A stretch of DNA of 64,000 bases, taken from a bacterium (GTDB lineage: Bacteria; Babelota; Babeliae; Babelales; Vermiphilaceae). The DNA lies in contig CP064961.1 in assembly GCA_016699125.1 (NCBI GenBank), positions 744,001 to 808,000 of the forward strand, read 5' to 3'. The position numbers were made by a program, and so were the translations under genes. A model generated the notes under the pieces. It did not search any database, had not been told where the DNA came from, and was given only the letters and a program-made list of their open reading frames with translations. Below are positions 1-8,591 of the stretch, one piece after another (within the stretch, counting starts at the first letter, position 1; each line of letters starts with the position of its first letter).

Positions 1-1
1 T

Positions 2-361
2 GAACTTGCGCAATATCATGACCTGGCAGCCTTTGCACAGTTTGGCACTGAACTTGACGAAGTATCACGCAAACAGCTTTTACGCGGCAAACTGATCGTT
101 GAACTTTTGAAGCAGAGCGAGCACTGCACCTATTCATTTGTTGACAGTACACTACAGCTTTTTTTATTAAAAGAGAACGTTTTAGATACGATTGATCCAA
201 AACAGGCACATAATTTTGCAACACAGTTTGTCAGTTACGTAAAATCGGTATACAAAAATATCTATGATACCATCGAGCGGACAGCGGACGTTTCACACGA
301 AACACAACAACACCTTGGGACCGTTGCACAAGAGTTTTGCAAAATATTTGTCAATATGTAA
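2..361 (+). CDS. atpA: ATP synthase F1 subunit alpha, C-terminal part (cut by window edge)
   Basis: This is the last ~119 codons of the alpha subunit of the F1 catalytic head. The frame is open from base 2 to a TAA at 359-361. Its first residues, LAQYHDLAAFAQFGTELDE followed by RKQLLRG, match the conserved C-terminal helical domain of bacterial AtpA (consensus QYRELEAFAQFGSDLDE...TRKQL.RG). The final ~60 residues are divergent but keep the helical pattern, ending in an extended helix. In most bacteria atpA is followed by atpG, atpD and atpC. Here an unrelated exported protein follows, and atpD-atpC lie about 50 kb away. A start at TTG 107 is only an internal codon; the true start is outside the window. 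The identification is firm. Confidence 0.93.
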   Translation, partial: ELAQYHDLAAFAQFGTELDEVSRKQLLRGKLIVELLKQSEHCTYSFVDSTLQLFLLKENVLDTIDPKQAHNFATQFVSYVKSVYKNIYDTIERTADVSHETQQHLGTVAQEFCKIFVNM

Positions 362-425
362 AATTGTCAGTATTTTTAACATATTAGTTTACATTTACAT
401 ATCTAAAAAGCTTGATGTAACAGCA

Positions 426-1298
426 ATGAATAAAAAACGTTCTTTAACTTTGGCTGTTTTAATGATGATGCACGCTATGCAGGTCAAAGCATCTGAATTT
501 GATCATCAAAAATGGCTTGCGTTTTGTATACAACAGCTCAATGAGCATAAAAATTTGTACTGTGGAGTTGGAGTCGTAGCTATAATAATATTGCGTTCAT
601 ATCTACAAGCGATTACCAATCCAAAAGTAAAAGCAATAACAGACACGAAAGATCAGCTGCCAGAATCGAATATCAAGGATTTTGAAACTGTTATCAAACA
701 GATGATTAATCAAGAGACTGTCTACAAAACTATAAAAAATCATCTAAACTATATTTTGTTTCAAAAAAAACAGTACATCTCCTTAAAATCCCAACTTGAT
801 AAAACCATAAACCTATTAATGAACCCTCCTAACACATCTCAAGATGATCAAAATAATCCACAAGCAAAGTGGAGCGAGTTTGAAAAACTACTTGCAGAAC
901 TAAATGAGCTTCCAATAGTATGTAACACAAAGGTTGGCCGTTTAAAAGACGTAGCTTTGAGCATTCAAAAAGCTACTGACAAAATTTCCGGGGAATTAAC
1001 AAAACAAAAAAACAGTGCAGCAAGAAGCTTACTATTACCGGAGTATGAAAAAAAGAAAGATACATTACATAACGCAATTAATCTGACAATGCGCACATTT
1101 AAAAGAAATGATACTATCGATACGATATTACATAGTTACCTTGAGAAAGCTGAGTCTACATTCAAAAATGGTACAATAATGACTTATGAGGCCTGGGTGG
1201 ATGCCGGGATAAACAACAGATTTTCATGGCAAAAATATTTGAATTATTTTAAAAAAAGCAATGTGAAAATCATAAAAATCTACATATCGGCGCGATGA
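426..1298 (+). CDS. Exported protein of unknown function; probable N-terminal half of a frameshifted secreted phosphatase
   Basis: I do not recognise a named family. The start at ATG 426 gives a clean signal peptide (basic MNKKRS, a hydrophobic stretch, then VKA before SEFD). An in-frame start upstream at 264 overlaps atpA and was rejected. A second hydrophobic stretch follows near residues 38-55 (VGVVAIIILRSYL), and the remainder is charged and helical. The stop overlaps the ATG of the downstream phosphatase (ATGA). The downstream frame is open backwards exactly to an A7 tract at 1251-1257. One extra A there would fuse the two ORFs through residues reading NHKNLHIGAM into the phosphatase. 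I therefore suspect that both ORFs were one secreted phosphatase gene. Export is well supported; the fusion is inferred. Confidence 0.75.
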   Translation: MNKKRSLTLAVLMMMHAMQVKASEFDHQKWLAFCIQQLNEHKNLYCGVGVVAIIILRSYLQAITNPKVKAITDTKDQLPESNIKDFETVIKQMINQETVYKTIKNHLNYILFQKKQYISLKSQLDKTINLLMNPPNTSQDDQNNPQAKWSEFEKLLAELNELPIVCNTKVGRLKDVALSIQKATDKISGELTKQKNSAARSLLLPEYEKKKDTLHNAINLTMRTFKRNDTIDTILHSYLEKAESTFKNGTIMTYEAWVDAGINNRFSWQKYLNYFKKSNVKIIKIYISAR

Positions 1299-2473
1299 TT
1301 ATACCTGAAGATTGCACCTTGCATATTATTGGAGATGTACACGCAGCAGCAGAATCGATACAAAGCATTATGCAAAACTTCATAAAAGAAGGGATAATGG
1401 ATGAAAATTGGAAATTAAAAGATCCAGCAAAACATAAAGTCATTCTTATGGGAGATCTTGTTGATAAGGGTTGGCATACTATCGAAACGCTCATTTTTCT
1501 ATCCCATTTTAAAGCCGTCAATAAAGAAGAATCTGTTTTAGTTCTGCGAGGCAACCACGATGACCTTTCTTTTCACTACTCTAATGGTTGGAACTCTAAT
1601 GGTTGGACATCCGAGTCATTTGTAAATGAACTTCAGGCTCGCATGCCAGCCCTTTTTGAAGATAAAACACCAACAGACCAAGGACTAAGGTTGCTCAATA
1701 AAATTGATAATTTTTTTTCGAAAATGGTCTGTCTTTATCTTTTGAAGAAAAACAAAAATAACTACGATGTATTACAGTTTTTTCATGCAGCACCTGATCC
1801 GGTATACCATCCAAAAGCACTGTTTGAGCATGCCATCAAGCGTGGCGAAAATAGATTAGCATTTGAAATATATTCGAATAACATTTTCAATGATCAAAGC
1901 TCAGAAATAAAACAACATAAAGAATACAAAAGTACATACTTTAATGAGGAGTCAATTGAAAAAATGAAAAACGCTCAAGCAACTGAGCCCTGGTTTTCTT
2001 TTGTAAGCTTTTTGTGGGGCAGCTTAGAAAAAAATGACGAAAACCTTTTTTTTCAATATACAGCCAAGGGTGGACCACAGATCAAATGTAACGAGCAGAT
2101 GATAAAGGATTTACGAAAAGAACAGCGTTGCACGATTAATGGCGCTGAGTTTAGCATCAAAGCAATGATTCGAGGTCATCAACATTGCTACAGCCACAAA
2201 ATAGACAAAGACAGACATGACTACAATGATACCATGACCATCATGGAGAATATCATAAAGGATGGTTATTCGCATTGGCTTTCTGAAAACAACAGCAACT
2301 GTTTTTCTGACGATGAAGCCAATATTTTCACTGTGCCGCCATTGATTTCAAATTTATATGGCGCACCGTCAAATGTACATAGACAAGATGGCGTAGTTCA
2401 ACCAGGGTTACATGAGCTGCGCATTACCAAAATTACCACCTTTGACAAACTTGAATCGGTTATGGTTCAGTAA
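1295..2473 (+). CDS. PPP-like metallophosphoesterase (calcineurin-like fold)
   Basis: A dimetal phosphoesterase of the serine/threonine phosphatase-like type. The four metal-site blocks appear in order: IIGDVHA near residue 10, MGDLVDKG near 52, LRGNHDD near 85, and RGHQHCYSH near 290. Canonical PPP motifs are GDxHG, GDxVDRG and GNHE, so this is a PPP-like relative with D for E in the third block. The substrate is unknown; a phosphoprotein is possible. As written it lacks a signal peptide, but the frame is open upstream to an A7 tract that ends the reading frame of a signal-peptide ORF. The intact product may therefore be exported, which for a host-associated bacterium would suggest action on host phosphoproteins. 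The enzyme class is secure; export and target are inferred. Confidence 0.82.
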   Translation: MIIPEDCTLHIIGDVHAAAESIQSIMQNFIKEGIMDENWKLKDPAKHKVILMGDLVDKGWHTIETLIFLSHFKAVNKEESVLVLRGNHDDLSFHYSNGWNSNGWTSESFVNELQARMPALFEDKTPTDQGLRLLNKIDNFFSKMVCLYLLKKNKNNYDVLQFFHAAPDPVYHPKALFEHAIKRGENRLAFEIYSNNIFNDQSSEIKQHKEYKSTYFNEESIEKMKNAQATEPWFSFVSFLWGSLEKNDENLFFQYTAKGGPQIKCNEQMIKDLRKEQRCTINGAEFSIKAMIRGHQHCYSHKIDKDRHDYNDTMTIMENIIKDGYSHWLSENNSNCFSDDEANIFTVPPLISNLYGAPSNVHRQDGVVQPGLHELRITKITTFDKLESVMVQ

Positions 2474-2496
2474 AGAAATAGTAAACAAACTTACAT

Positions 2497-2524
2497 TTGT
2501 ATATTTTTGCACCTCTGTTATACT
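2497..2524 (+). promoter_or_regulatory. Probable sigma70-type promoter of the tRNA-Arg gene
   Basis: A TATACT -10 box lies at 2519-2524. A TTGTAT -35-like box lies 16 bases upstream at 2497-2502. Transcription would start a few bases before the mature tRNA 5' end at 2541. Read by eye. Confidence 0.5.
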
Positions 2525-2540
2525 AATCCGTACTGTATCT

Positions 2541-2617
2541 GTGCCTGTAGCTCAGTTGGATAGAGCGACAGACTTCTAATCTGTAGGTCGTAGGTTCAAA
2601 TCCTACCAGGCACACCA
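2541..2617 (+). tRNA. tRNA-Arg (anticodon UCU)
   Basis: A full 77-base cloverleaf with encoded CCA. The acceptor arm GTGCCTG pairs with CAGGCAC (2607-2613), followed by discriminator A and CCA at 2615-2617. The D-arm is TAGCTCAGTTGGATAGAGC. The anticodon stem ACAGA/TCTGT encloses the loop CTTCTAA, giving anticodon TCT for AGA/AGG codons. The T-arm GTAGG-TTCAAAT-CCTAC is perfect. It stands alone between the phosphatase and a coiled-coil protein gene. Confidence 0.97.
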
Positions 2618-2729
2618 TCTGTTGTGTAAATATCAATGAAGAACCTATCGCGCGTATGCAGTATTGACTTTAACTCTAAAATACTGTTAGGTTGGCCACT
2701 AGATACTAAGAAAAAGAAAGTTTAATGTT

Positions 2730-4721
2730 ATGTTTGAAGGGTTTATAAATTTTTTGACATCTGTTGGCAATCTTATCGGAAGCGCTGCTACAACTGTTGC
2801 CAGGACAATAAGAGTGGTCGCTCTGTCCATCTTCTTTAGCCAAAATTCTGATAATCAAAAAAAACCACCAGTTGTTAAAACTGAAATAGAAGAAGTGGTA
2901 AACGTAGACCAACAAAAACAACAACAAGAAGAACAACAGAAACAAGAAAGACTAAAAAAAGCACAACTGGAAGAAAAAAGACTAAAACAAGAACAACAAT
3001 TAAAAGAAGAAAAAGAAGCACAAGAACAACAAAGGCTAGCTGAAGAACGACGGTTAGCAGAAGAACAAAAACAGAAAGACGAACAAGAAGCAGAACGGTT
3101 AGAACAGGAGCGACTCGCAAAGCTTCCCCAATCAACAAAAGAATTCAATGCTATCATCCAAACGATTCAAAAATCTGGCATCAATGATCTTTTACAGGGG
3201 AATAACCATCCGCAAAGATACTTGAAAAAACTCCCAGAAAATCGAAGCGCTCAATTTGAAAAAGATTTTGTGGCCGCGTACAAGGCGCAAGAACTTGTTT
3301 ATGACAATCGTCTAAATGATCTCATTGCGGACTTTTTAGGGTACATAAAGAGATATGGGTCTGACGAGGAAAAAAACTTTTTCAAAACTTTTACAAATAA
3401 AGCATCCAAAGAATGGATTTTTCGGCTTTTTGAAGCAAGAAATCTAACGTACCTGTGGAATCTTGGAGCATTGTATATCAGAGCCAAAGACCCTCAATAT
3501 GAACGCACTGACAATGATCCAGCTGTGATTGCTCGATTCAAAAAAGATTATAACCCATTAAAAGATTATATCACCGACGAGGAGCAGCTCCTATCTCCGT
3601 TTGTGTCCGTTTTTGGTCCCACTTTTTTTATCAATGATGGGGCACGATCAAACAAGGCAGAATTTAAAGCGAACTTTGATGAAAATGATAATTGCATTAC
3701 AAAAGGTTATCACGCAGGGCTGGTCGGACCATCATTTGAAAGAGCAAATAACCTTGAATATCGTCATATGATAATCACCAAAGAACAAAATACAACGGAA
3801 AATGGGTATGGTAACAAGCGAAACGAAGGAAGCAAAGAAGCAGCATTGAACAAGATTTTTGAAGACTTTTATGAGTTGAAAACACCATTTAAAACCTTTG
3901 ACCAAGCATGCGATGATTTAAACGAAAACCCAAAGCAGGAAGATTTGATTGTACTTAATCCATGGCAGGAAAATCGTGATGAACAGATTATTTTTTCACG
4001 ATCACTTTATGAAAAACGTATTAAAGCTGTTATTGTGCCATTTTTAGATAAAGTAGAGAAAACTGCGCAAAGTCTAAAAAAACAGGCTATTCTTTATACC
4101 GTTGGACTTGGTTTGGGGACCTGGACAAAACTTCCAGGGGATTCAACCTCTTGCCAATTGCAAAATATACCTCAAGAATCAAAGATTAAAAGCTTCATTA
4201 ATACATACTTTGACATAAAAGATACTGAAACAACGGTTAACACACTTACCTTGCTTGGCACATGTATTCAGATAGAGATTTATAAAAAATGGTTTGAACA
4301 GAACAAAGAGAAAAAGATGATTTCAGATCTTGTTTTTGGATACATGGGATGGGATAGCACGTTTGAAGAGTTTCAATTAAACAGAAAGATCTTTGATAAC
4401 TCTGAAGAATTACTTAAAAAAGAAACTGTGGATAAAGGATTCAAAATAAATTGTGGCCTTTGGGGTTCTACTAACATTATATGCAGTACATTAAACCCGT
4501 CATCAAATAGATTTTCTACGCCTGAAGATCAACAAAATAAAATACAGGTTTGTGCGTACGCATGGGATGGTAATTCATTTCCTGGAAACGAGTATTGGAA
4601 GGGGCAAGGATTTCTTACATGGTCAGGCGATCCGGCAGCAATGGCATCATCATTATCACCAGTGCTTCAAAATCCAATGACTAATGACACATTTCAGCAG
4701 AAGGCTAAAACAGGCGATTAA
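2730..4721 (+). CDS. Long Q/E/K-rich coiled-coil protein of unknown function
   Basis: A 663-residue protein I do not recognise. The N-terminal ~40 residues are hydrophobic or amphipathic (FINFLTSVGNLIGSAATT, then VVALSIFF) and may anchor it to a membrane rather than form a cleavable signal. Residues ~55-135 are an extreme Q/E/K/R-rich coiled coil with repeats such as RLAEERRLAEEQK. The C-terminal ~500 residues are mixed and look globular, with several conserved-looking aromatic and glycine blocks (e.g. HAGLVGPSFERANN near 330, YGNKRNEGSKEA near 360). The start at ATG 2730 has only a weak purine-rich leader. The coiled coil resembles TolA-type linkers in composition only. A substrate or partner cannot be inferred. 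Confidence 0.8.
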   Translation: MFEGFINFLTSVGNLIGSAATTVARTIRVVALSIFFSQNSDNQKKPPVVKTEIEEVVNVDQQKQQQEEQQKQERLKKAQLEEKRLKQEQQLKEEKEAQEQQRLAEERRLAEEQKQKDEQEAERLEQERLAKLPQSTKEFNAIIQTIQKSGINDLLQGNNHPQRYLKKLPENRSAQFEKDFVAAYKAQELVYDNRLNDLIADFLGYIKRYGSDEEKNFFKTFTNKASKEWIFRLFEARNLTYLWNLGALYIRAKDPQYERTDNDPAVIARFKKDYNPLKDYITDEEQLLSPFVSVFGPTFFINDGARSNKAEFKANFDENDNCITKGYHAGLVGPSFERANNLEYRHMIITKEQNTTENGYGNKRNEGSKEAALNKIFEDFYELKTPFKTFDQACDDLNENPKQEDLIVLNPWQENRDEQIIFSRSLYEKRIKAVIVPFLDKVEKTAQSLKKQAILYTVGLGLGTWTKLPGDSTSCQLQNIPQESKIKSFINTYFDIKDTETTVNTLTLLGTCIQIEIYKKWFEQNKEKKMISDLVFGYMGWDSTFEEFQLNRKIFDNSEELLKKETVDKGFKINCGLWGSTNIICSTLNPSSNRFSTPEDQQNKIQVCAYAWDGNSFPGNEYWKGQGFLTWSGDPAAMASSLSPVLQNPMTNDTFQQKAKTGD

Positions 4722-4767
4722 ATATGGAACATTCAATCCATGTAAGCTTTGGCCAAACTTTTGTCCG

Positions 4768-5017
4768 CTATCTCTTAACCATGTTTGATAAAAAATCTAG
4801 CCCAAGCCCGCATACCACACCCACGAAAGCTGCGAGTACGTAAGTTTTTATAAAATTCTTTCGTATCCGCTGAATGATCCGTTTTGTAACATTTTTCTCA
4901 TTTTTATAACGACCATTTTTCTCATGAATGTCTACGATTTTTTTAAGTAATGGATAGAGCTGGCGATTGGTTGGATGCGTTGCGCAATATGCTGGTTTTA
5001 TAATTCGATCAAGCCTT
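4768..5017 (-). pseudogene. Detached C-terminal tail of the frameshifted peptidase paralogue
   Basis: Read on the minus strand one frame away from the upstream ORF, this stretch encodes RLDRIIKPAYCATHPTNRQL, then a block ending EKNGRYKNEKN, and a hydrophobic end, stopping at TAG 4768-4770. It aligns almost residue by residue with the last ~85 residues of the neighbouring intact paralogue at 5890-6999 (RLDWAIKPAYSVTHPTDSQL... and EKNGRYKKEKN). It therefore belongs to the 5016-5870 gene and is cut off by loss of one base in an A6 tract (T6 at 5019-5024 on the plus strand). Confidence 0.82.
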
Positions 5018-5870
5018 ATTTTTTAGAGAACCTTTCAAGCCACGTCCATAAAGCAACTTTTTGAAATGCAGCTTTTGCAAGATCAGGATACCGAATACAG
5101 GGTGCAATATCAGCATAATATTCCAATATTTTGCAGTAGTTCAAATAAGCTGCGGTATTTTCAATTGCAGTCATGGCGTAATATTTGCGAATTCCTCTGT
5201 AGATTTCTGCTTTTGCACTATGATGCATAAAAGCGATATGAGTAATTTCACGCTGGATGATCCATTCAATGAAATGAAAGTTTTTGCAATTCGTTAAAGC
5301 ATCAGATCGCGATTTAAAGAGTGAAAGAAGCCTGAAATTGATCAACCAATCCACTGCATCTACGTGATTCCTCACCGTCTTATCAAACGACAGTTTCGAT
5401 GGAAACGCCATAAATTCTTGGTGAGATTCTAACGTATCATTTTCAAAAGTATATCTACTGTGCGTCGCCACAGTAGAACCAGCACAACCTGCACCAAATT
5501 CTAACAAAACCTTTTCTGGATTAATTTTACGATCTTTAAGACATTTTAGGACGTATGCAGGCAGGTTCTCATACAAATACGGAGTATCATTTGGAAATAC
5601 AGAGCCGCAACAAAGACCTTCTGATTCATTTGGAATTGCAAGGTCTGCAGCAATCAACTTTTGTAACCTATTGATACGCTCAAATATACACTCCCATTCA
5701 TCCGCAGGCACATTTGGGAATGTGGCCCTCAACTGTTCAAGCGCAGCCCAGTGTTTTTCATTAAGAAATGTATAAATAGGTTCAAATGTCTCCGGCTCTG
5801 CCCAATTGAGCAGTGGAAAAGCAAGCAATACTAACAAAACAGTTTTTCTTTTATAATTCATCAAACTCAT
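5016..5870 (-). CDS. Exported HExxH-family peptidase paralogue, active-site mutated and frameshifted
   Basis: A paralogue of the adjacent 5890-6999 protein along its whole length (shared blocks AFP/TFPNVP, ADLAIPN, VFPNDTPY, INPEKVLLEFG, FHxIEWIIQ). It has an N-terminal signal peptide (MNYKRKTVLLVLLAFPLLNWA). Where the neighbour has the zinc motif HEITH, this copy has REITH at residues 207-211, so the first zinc-ligand histidine is arginine and catalysis is unlikely. The ORF stops just after LERFSKK because an A-tract is one base short compared with the paralogue. The missing ~85 residues follow in another frame. Mutation and truncation together suggest a decaying copy. A product that binds without cutting, or phase variation, are alternatives. 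The genes are 19 bases apart and probably co-transcribed. Confidence 0.8.
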   Translation of the reverse strand: MSLMNYKRKTVLLVLLAFPLLNWAEPETFEPIYTFLNEKHWAALEQLRATFPNVPADEWECIFERINRLQKLIAADLAIPNESEGLCCGSVFPNDTPYLYENLPAYVLKCLKDRKINPEKVLLEFGAGCAGSTVATHSRYTFENDTLESHQEFMAFPSKLSFDKTVRNHVDAVDWLINFRLLSLFKSRSDALTNCKNFHFIEWIIQREITHIAFMHHSAKAEIYRGIRKYYAMTAIENTAAYLNYCKILEYYADIAPCIRYPDLAKAAFQKVALWTWLERFSKK

Positions 5871-5889
5871 TATTATTTTTTAAGACATA

Positions 5890-6999
5890 TTATGACGAGC
5901 ATTTACTGTTATGTAACAGGTATTTCAGAGTAAAATAATATCCGAACCCGAATGCTAAACTAATACCAGAGAAGAGTGTATTAATCATGACCCATTTGTT
6001 TCCAGTTCGCTTCATAATCTTTTCGGCAACGTTTTTTTCCTTTTTATAACGACCATTTTTCTCGTGAATAGCCACAATCTTTTTAAGAAAGGGATATAAC
6101 TGACTATCAGTTGGGTGTGTTACAGAGTATGCCGGTTTTATAGCCCAATCAAGCCTCATTTTTTTAAACAGATTCTCAGCAAATTTTACAATCGAAACAT
6201 ACTGCAGCGCTGCTTTTGCTAGATTCGGATACAAAATACAAGGCACCAGGTATGCCACATATTCATCTGTTTTTGTATAGTCAAGATACACTTGCGTAAT
6301 TTCGATTGCAGTCATAGCGTAATATTTTCGAATCGTGTTAAGAACCTCTGTCTCGATAATACTATGCATCTGGTTGATATGAGTAATTTCATGTTGAATG
6401 ATCCATTCGATAAGGTGGAATCGTTTGGCATTGGTTAAAAGATCAAATTTAAACTGTAAAAGTCTGAAGCTCAGAATGTGCCACCACAGCCCATGATATA
6501 TACGATGACCAAACTCATCGTCAAAAAGTTCCTTTTGGGGAACCCATATAAATGCTTGATGCGATTTCAATGTATCATTTTCATAAACATAATTGCTTTT
6601 CGTTGCAGCAGCAGCAGCAAAATAGCTTGGTCCAAATTCCAACAAAACCTTTTCTGGATTTATGCCCCGATCTGCAAGGCACTTTTTAATCTGTGCAGGT
6701 AGGTTTTCATACACATACGGAGTATCATTTGGAAATACTGAACCATCAGAAACACCTTCTGATTTATTTGGAATTGCAAGGTCTGCAGTAACCAGCTCTT
6801 TTATCTTTTTGATGCGTTCAAAGGTTTTGTCCCATTCCTGCCTAGGCACATTTGGAAAGGCGGCCATTAGCTTTTCAAGAGCTATCTGTGTTTTCTGGTG
6901 CAAATAGTGCTCAATGGCTTCAAGGGTTTCTAGCTTGGTGTAAGTGAGCAATGGAAGATAAAGGGATACAAAAAAAAGTAAACGGGTTACAGTGATCAT
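5890..6999 (-). CDS. Exported HExxH zinc metallopeptidase, probably membrane-anchored
   Basis: Predicted zinc endopeptidase. An N-terminal hydrophobic segment (LLFFVSLYLPLLTY) directs export. The motif HEITH at residues 203-207 sits in IEWIIQHEITHINQMH, the usual helix carrying two zinc histidines and the catalytic glutamate. Downstream KYYAMTAIE may supply the third ligand. The C-terminus has a hydrophobic segment near 335-360 (LFSGISLAFGFGYYF) that could anchor the protein. I place it in a locally expanded family with the genes at 5016-5870, 7633-8903, 58469-59536 and 59533-60525, all sharing a signal peptide, a helical N-part and a zinc helix at a similar position. The fold resembles minimal gluzincins (M48-like); the exact family is not established. 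It is the only intact copy in this cluster. Confidence 0.75.
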   Translation of the reverse strand: MITVTRLLFFVSLYLPLLTYTKLETLEAIEHYLHQKTQIALEKLMAAFPNVPRQEWDKTFERIKKIKELVTADLAIPNKSEGVSDGSVFPNDTPYVYENLPAQIKKCLADRGINPEKVLLEFGPSYFAAAAATKSNYVYENDTLKSHQAFIWVPQKELFDDEFGHRIYHGLWWHILSFRLLQFKFDLLTNAKRFHLIEWIIQHEITHINQMHSIIETEVLNTIRKYYAMTAIEITQVYLDYTKTDEYVAYLVPCILYPNLAKAALQYVSIVKFAENLFKKMRLDWAIKPAYSVTHPTDSQLYPFLKKIVAIHEKNGRYKKEKNVAEKIMKRTGNKWVMINTLFSGISLAFGFGYYFTLKYLLHNSKCSS

Positions 7000-7139
7000 G
7001 ATTCTTTCTTCAGTCTTTTTGAAGGTACCACAAATGAGTTAACTAGATTTTTAAGTCTACATTTTTGCTAAAATTTGTCAATTTTGCATTTGGCTGCGCT
7101 GCTTTTTTATCAAGCTTTAGTTTACGCAAATTGCATTTT

Positions 7140-7466
7140 TTACAAAATAGTACAAGGCTGGTTGTTGTTTTGTCTCTGTTGCTGTATTGCTACTAATCCT
7201 GCAACGCCAACTGTTCCAGCAGCCAAGATGGCTATGTGTTGTATGGGACGGATGGTTAGTGCTTCTCTCTGCATTCGTTGAAGTCTCTGGTCAATTTGCT
7301 CGAGTCTCTGATCCATTTGTTGCAGATCATTACGTAAGCTTTGTGTTTCAGCCCGCACTAAACCTCGTGCTATTCTCTCGCTGGTATACTCGCCACCTGT
7401 TCTGCCAGCCAAAACTATATTTGAGATACCTAGCAAACATACTAAAATTAACCTTTGATACAACAT
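7140..7466 (-). CDS. Small exported coiled-coil protein with C-terminal membrane segment
   Basis: A 108-residue protein with a clear signal peptide (LILVCLLGISNIVLA before GRTGGE). A short heptad coiled coil follows (LQQMDQRLEQIDQRLQRMQ, residues ~48-66), then a hydrophobic Gly/Ala-rich stretch near 75-93 (HIAILAAGTVGVAGLVAI), then a Q/N-rich tail. The design suggests a small oligomeric envelope protein. The function is unknown. It lies between two metallopeptidase genes on the same strand but is separated from both by more than 100 bases. Confidence 0.7.
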   Translation of the reverse strand: MLYQRLILVCLLGISNIVLAGRTGGEYTSERIARGLVRAETQSLRNDLQQMDQRLEQIDQRLQRMQREALTIRPIQHIAILAAGTVGVAGLVAIQQQRQNNNQPCTIL

Positions 7467-7632
7467 AGAAGTCCTTTAAAAAAAATTAAATTGAAATATT
7501 TAACAAATAACGTCGATAGACAAGTTAGAAAAAAATATATCTGTTTTTATTTATTTGTCTATTATTTTTTCAGGAGTCACATACGAAAAACCTAGTATTC
7601 ATCAAACAACATGGTAAAAGCGCCGCCCTTAT

Positions 7633-8544
7633 TTACAGTTCTTGTTTACCAAGCAATCCATTCGATTCAACTGGCAACTGACTCCCTCTTAGAAAAAATG
7701 AAGTAGTGCGAGCATTCTTTTGCTGCTGTATCTCATCTTTCAATAGAGCCTCAGCATGGTCAAGATATGCAAACCGTTTTAATGGATGTGGATGTGCTTT
7801 ATCACGGTCATTTTGTAACTCGTCCCAATCAATCTGCCCCGGTTCACTTGTACCAGCCAGCTGAAAAAGGTGAATAAGTGTTCGCTTGGCCTGCTTTAAT
7901 AGCTTTAATTTTTCTGTTTGGCTAAACCGTTCAAATCGCTTATCAAGAAAAAATATATCCGCTTTATGTTCATTCCAGCTCTGCCATTCAACTAAACTTT
8001 TTTCAATTGTTGGATTACTTCTTTTTATTTTTTTACACATCGACTTAATAACTTGAAGCTTCAAACTGTCCCTGTTATAAAAATGTGATAGTTCATGCAC
8101 CGCAACCCATGCCAGTTCAGGCCATTGCTCATTGGGAAATGATTGAACTGAAGAAAGGTCAAACCTGATATATTTGAATAGATCGCACATTGCCGCTACA
8201 GAGCCGTAATGATTATTCGAATAAAAGAGTGTAATTTCATATTGATCTAAGCCCATTTTTGCAATAAGAGTTCTAATGTACGCAGTCATAGCGTGATATT
8301 GGCTATTGCAATCGATACCGTTAACGTTCAAAAACAGCTGATATAAACCTGTTTCATCTGCTGTATCAGTACCATTTTTGATTGCATTGCACAGTACGTT
8401 ACAATCGACATCAGTTGCAAATTGCTGTGCAAAATCTTTTTGTGCTTGTGTATACAAAAGGCCTGATCGCTTTTCAATTTCATTGATTAATGTTTCAAAC
8501 GCCGCTTTTTCTTGATCAGATACATAATCTACTAATGCTTGCAT
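7633..8544 (-). CDS. HExxH zinc metallopeptidase, M48-like (main part of a frameshifted exported protein)
   Basis: Zinc peptidase domain with HELSH at residues 150-154 of this ORF (WVAVHELSHFYNRDS) and NEHKAD at ~191-196. That spacing matches the M48-type HExxH...ExxxD arrangement, so all three expected zinc ligands are present. The ORF begins at an internal ATG without a signal peptide. The frame is open further upstream for 33 codons without any start codon, back to an A9 tract (T9 at 8637-8645 on the plus strand). There another frame carries a signal peptide and a strong ribosome site. One extra A would join them. The functional product is therefore probably exported. The enzyme class is well supported; the joining is strong inference. 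Confidence 0.8.
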   Translation of the reverse strand: MQALVDYVSDQEKAAFETLINEIEKRSGLLYTQAQKDFAQQFATDVDCNVLCNAIKNGTDTADETGLYQLFLNVNGIDCNSQYHAMTAYIRTLIAKMGLDQYEITLFYSNNHYGSVAAMCDLFKYIRFDLSSVQSFPNEQWPELAWVAVHELSHFYNRDSLKLQVIKSMCKKIKRSNPTIEKSLVEWQSWNEHKADIFFLDKRFERFSQTEKLKLLKQAKRTLIHLFQLAGTSEPGQIDWDELQNDRDKAHPHPLKRFAYLDHAEALLKDEIQQQKNARTTSFFLRGSQLPVESNGLLGKQEL

Positions 8545-8591
8545 GTTTTTGAATGTTTTGAGCTTTTTGTAAAGTCGTGAGTCAGACGTTT

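Noticed and set aside
264..425. Upstream start for the exported protein at 426
   Set aside because: It overlaps atpA and hides the signal peptide; ATG 426 gives a proper signal sequence.
2855..3157. Ser/Cys-rich and Leu/Val-rich minus-strand ORFs
   Set aside because: They are mirror images of the Q/E/K-rich coiled coil on the plus strand; the composition is an artefact of GAA/CAA/AAA codons.
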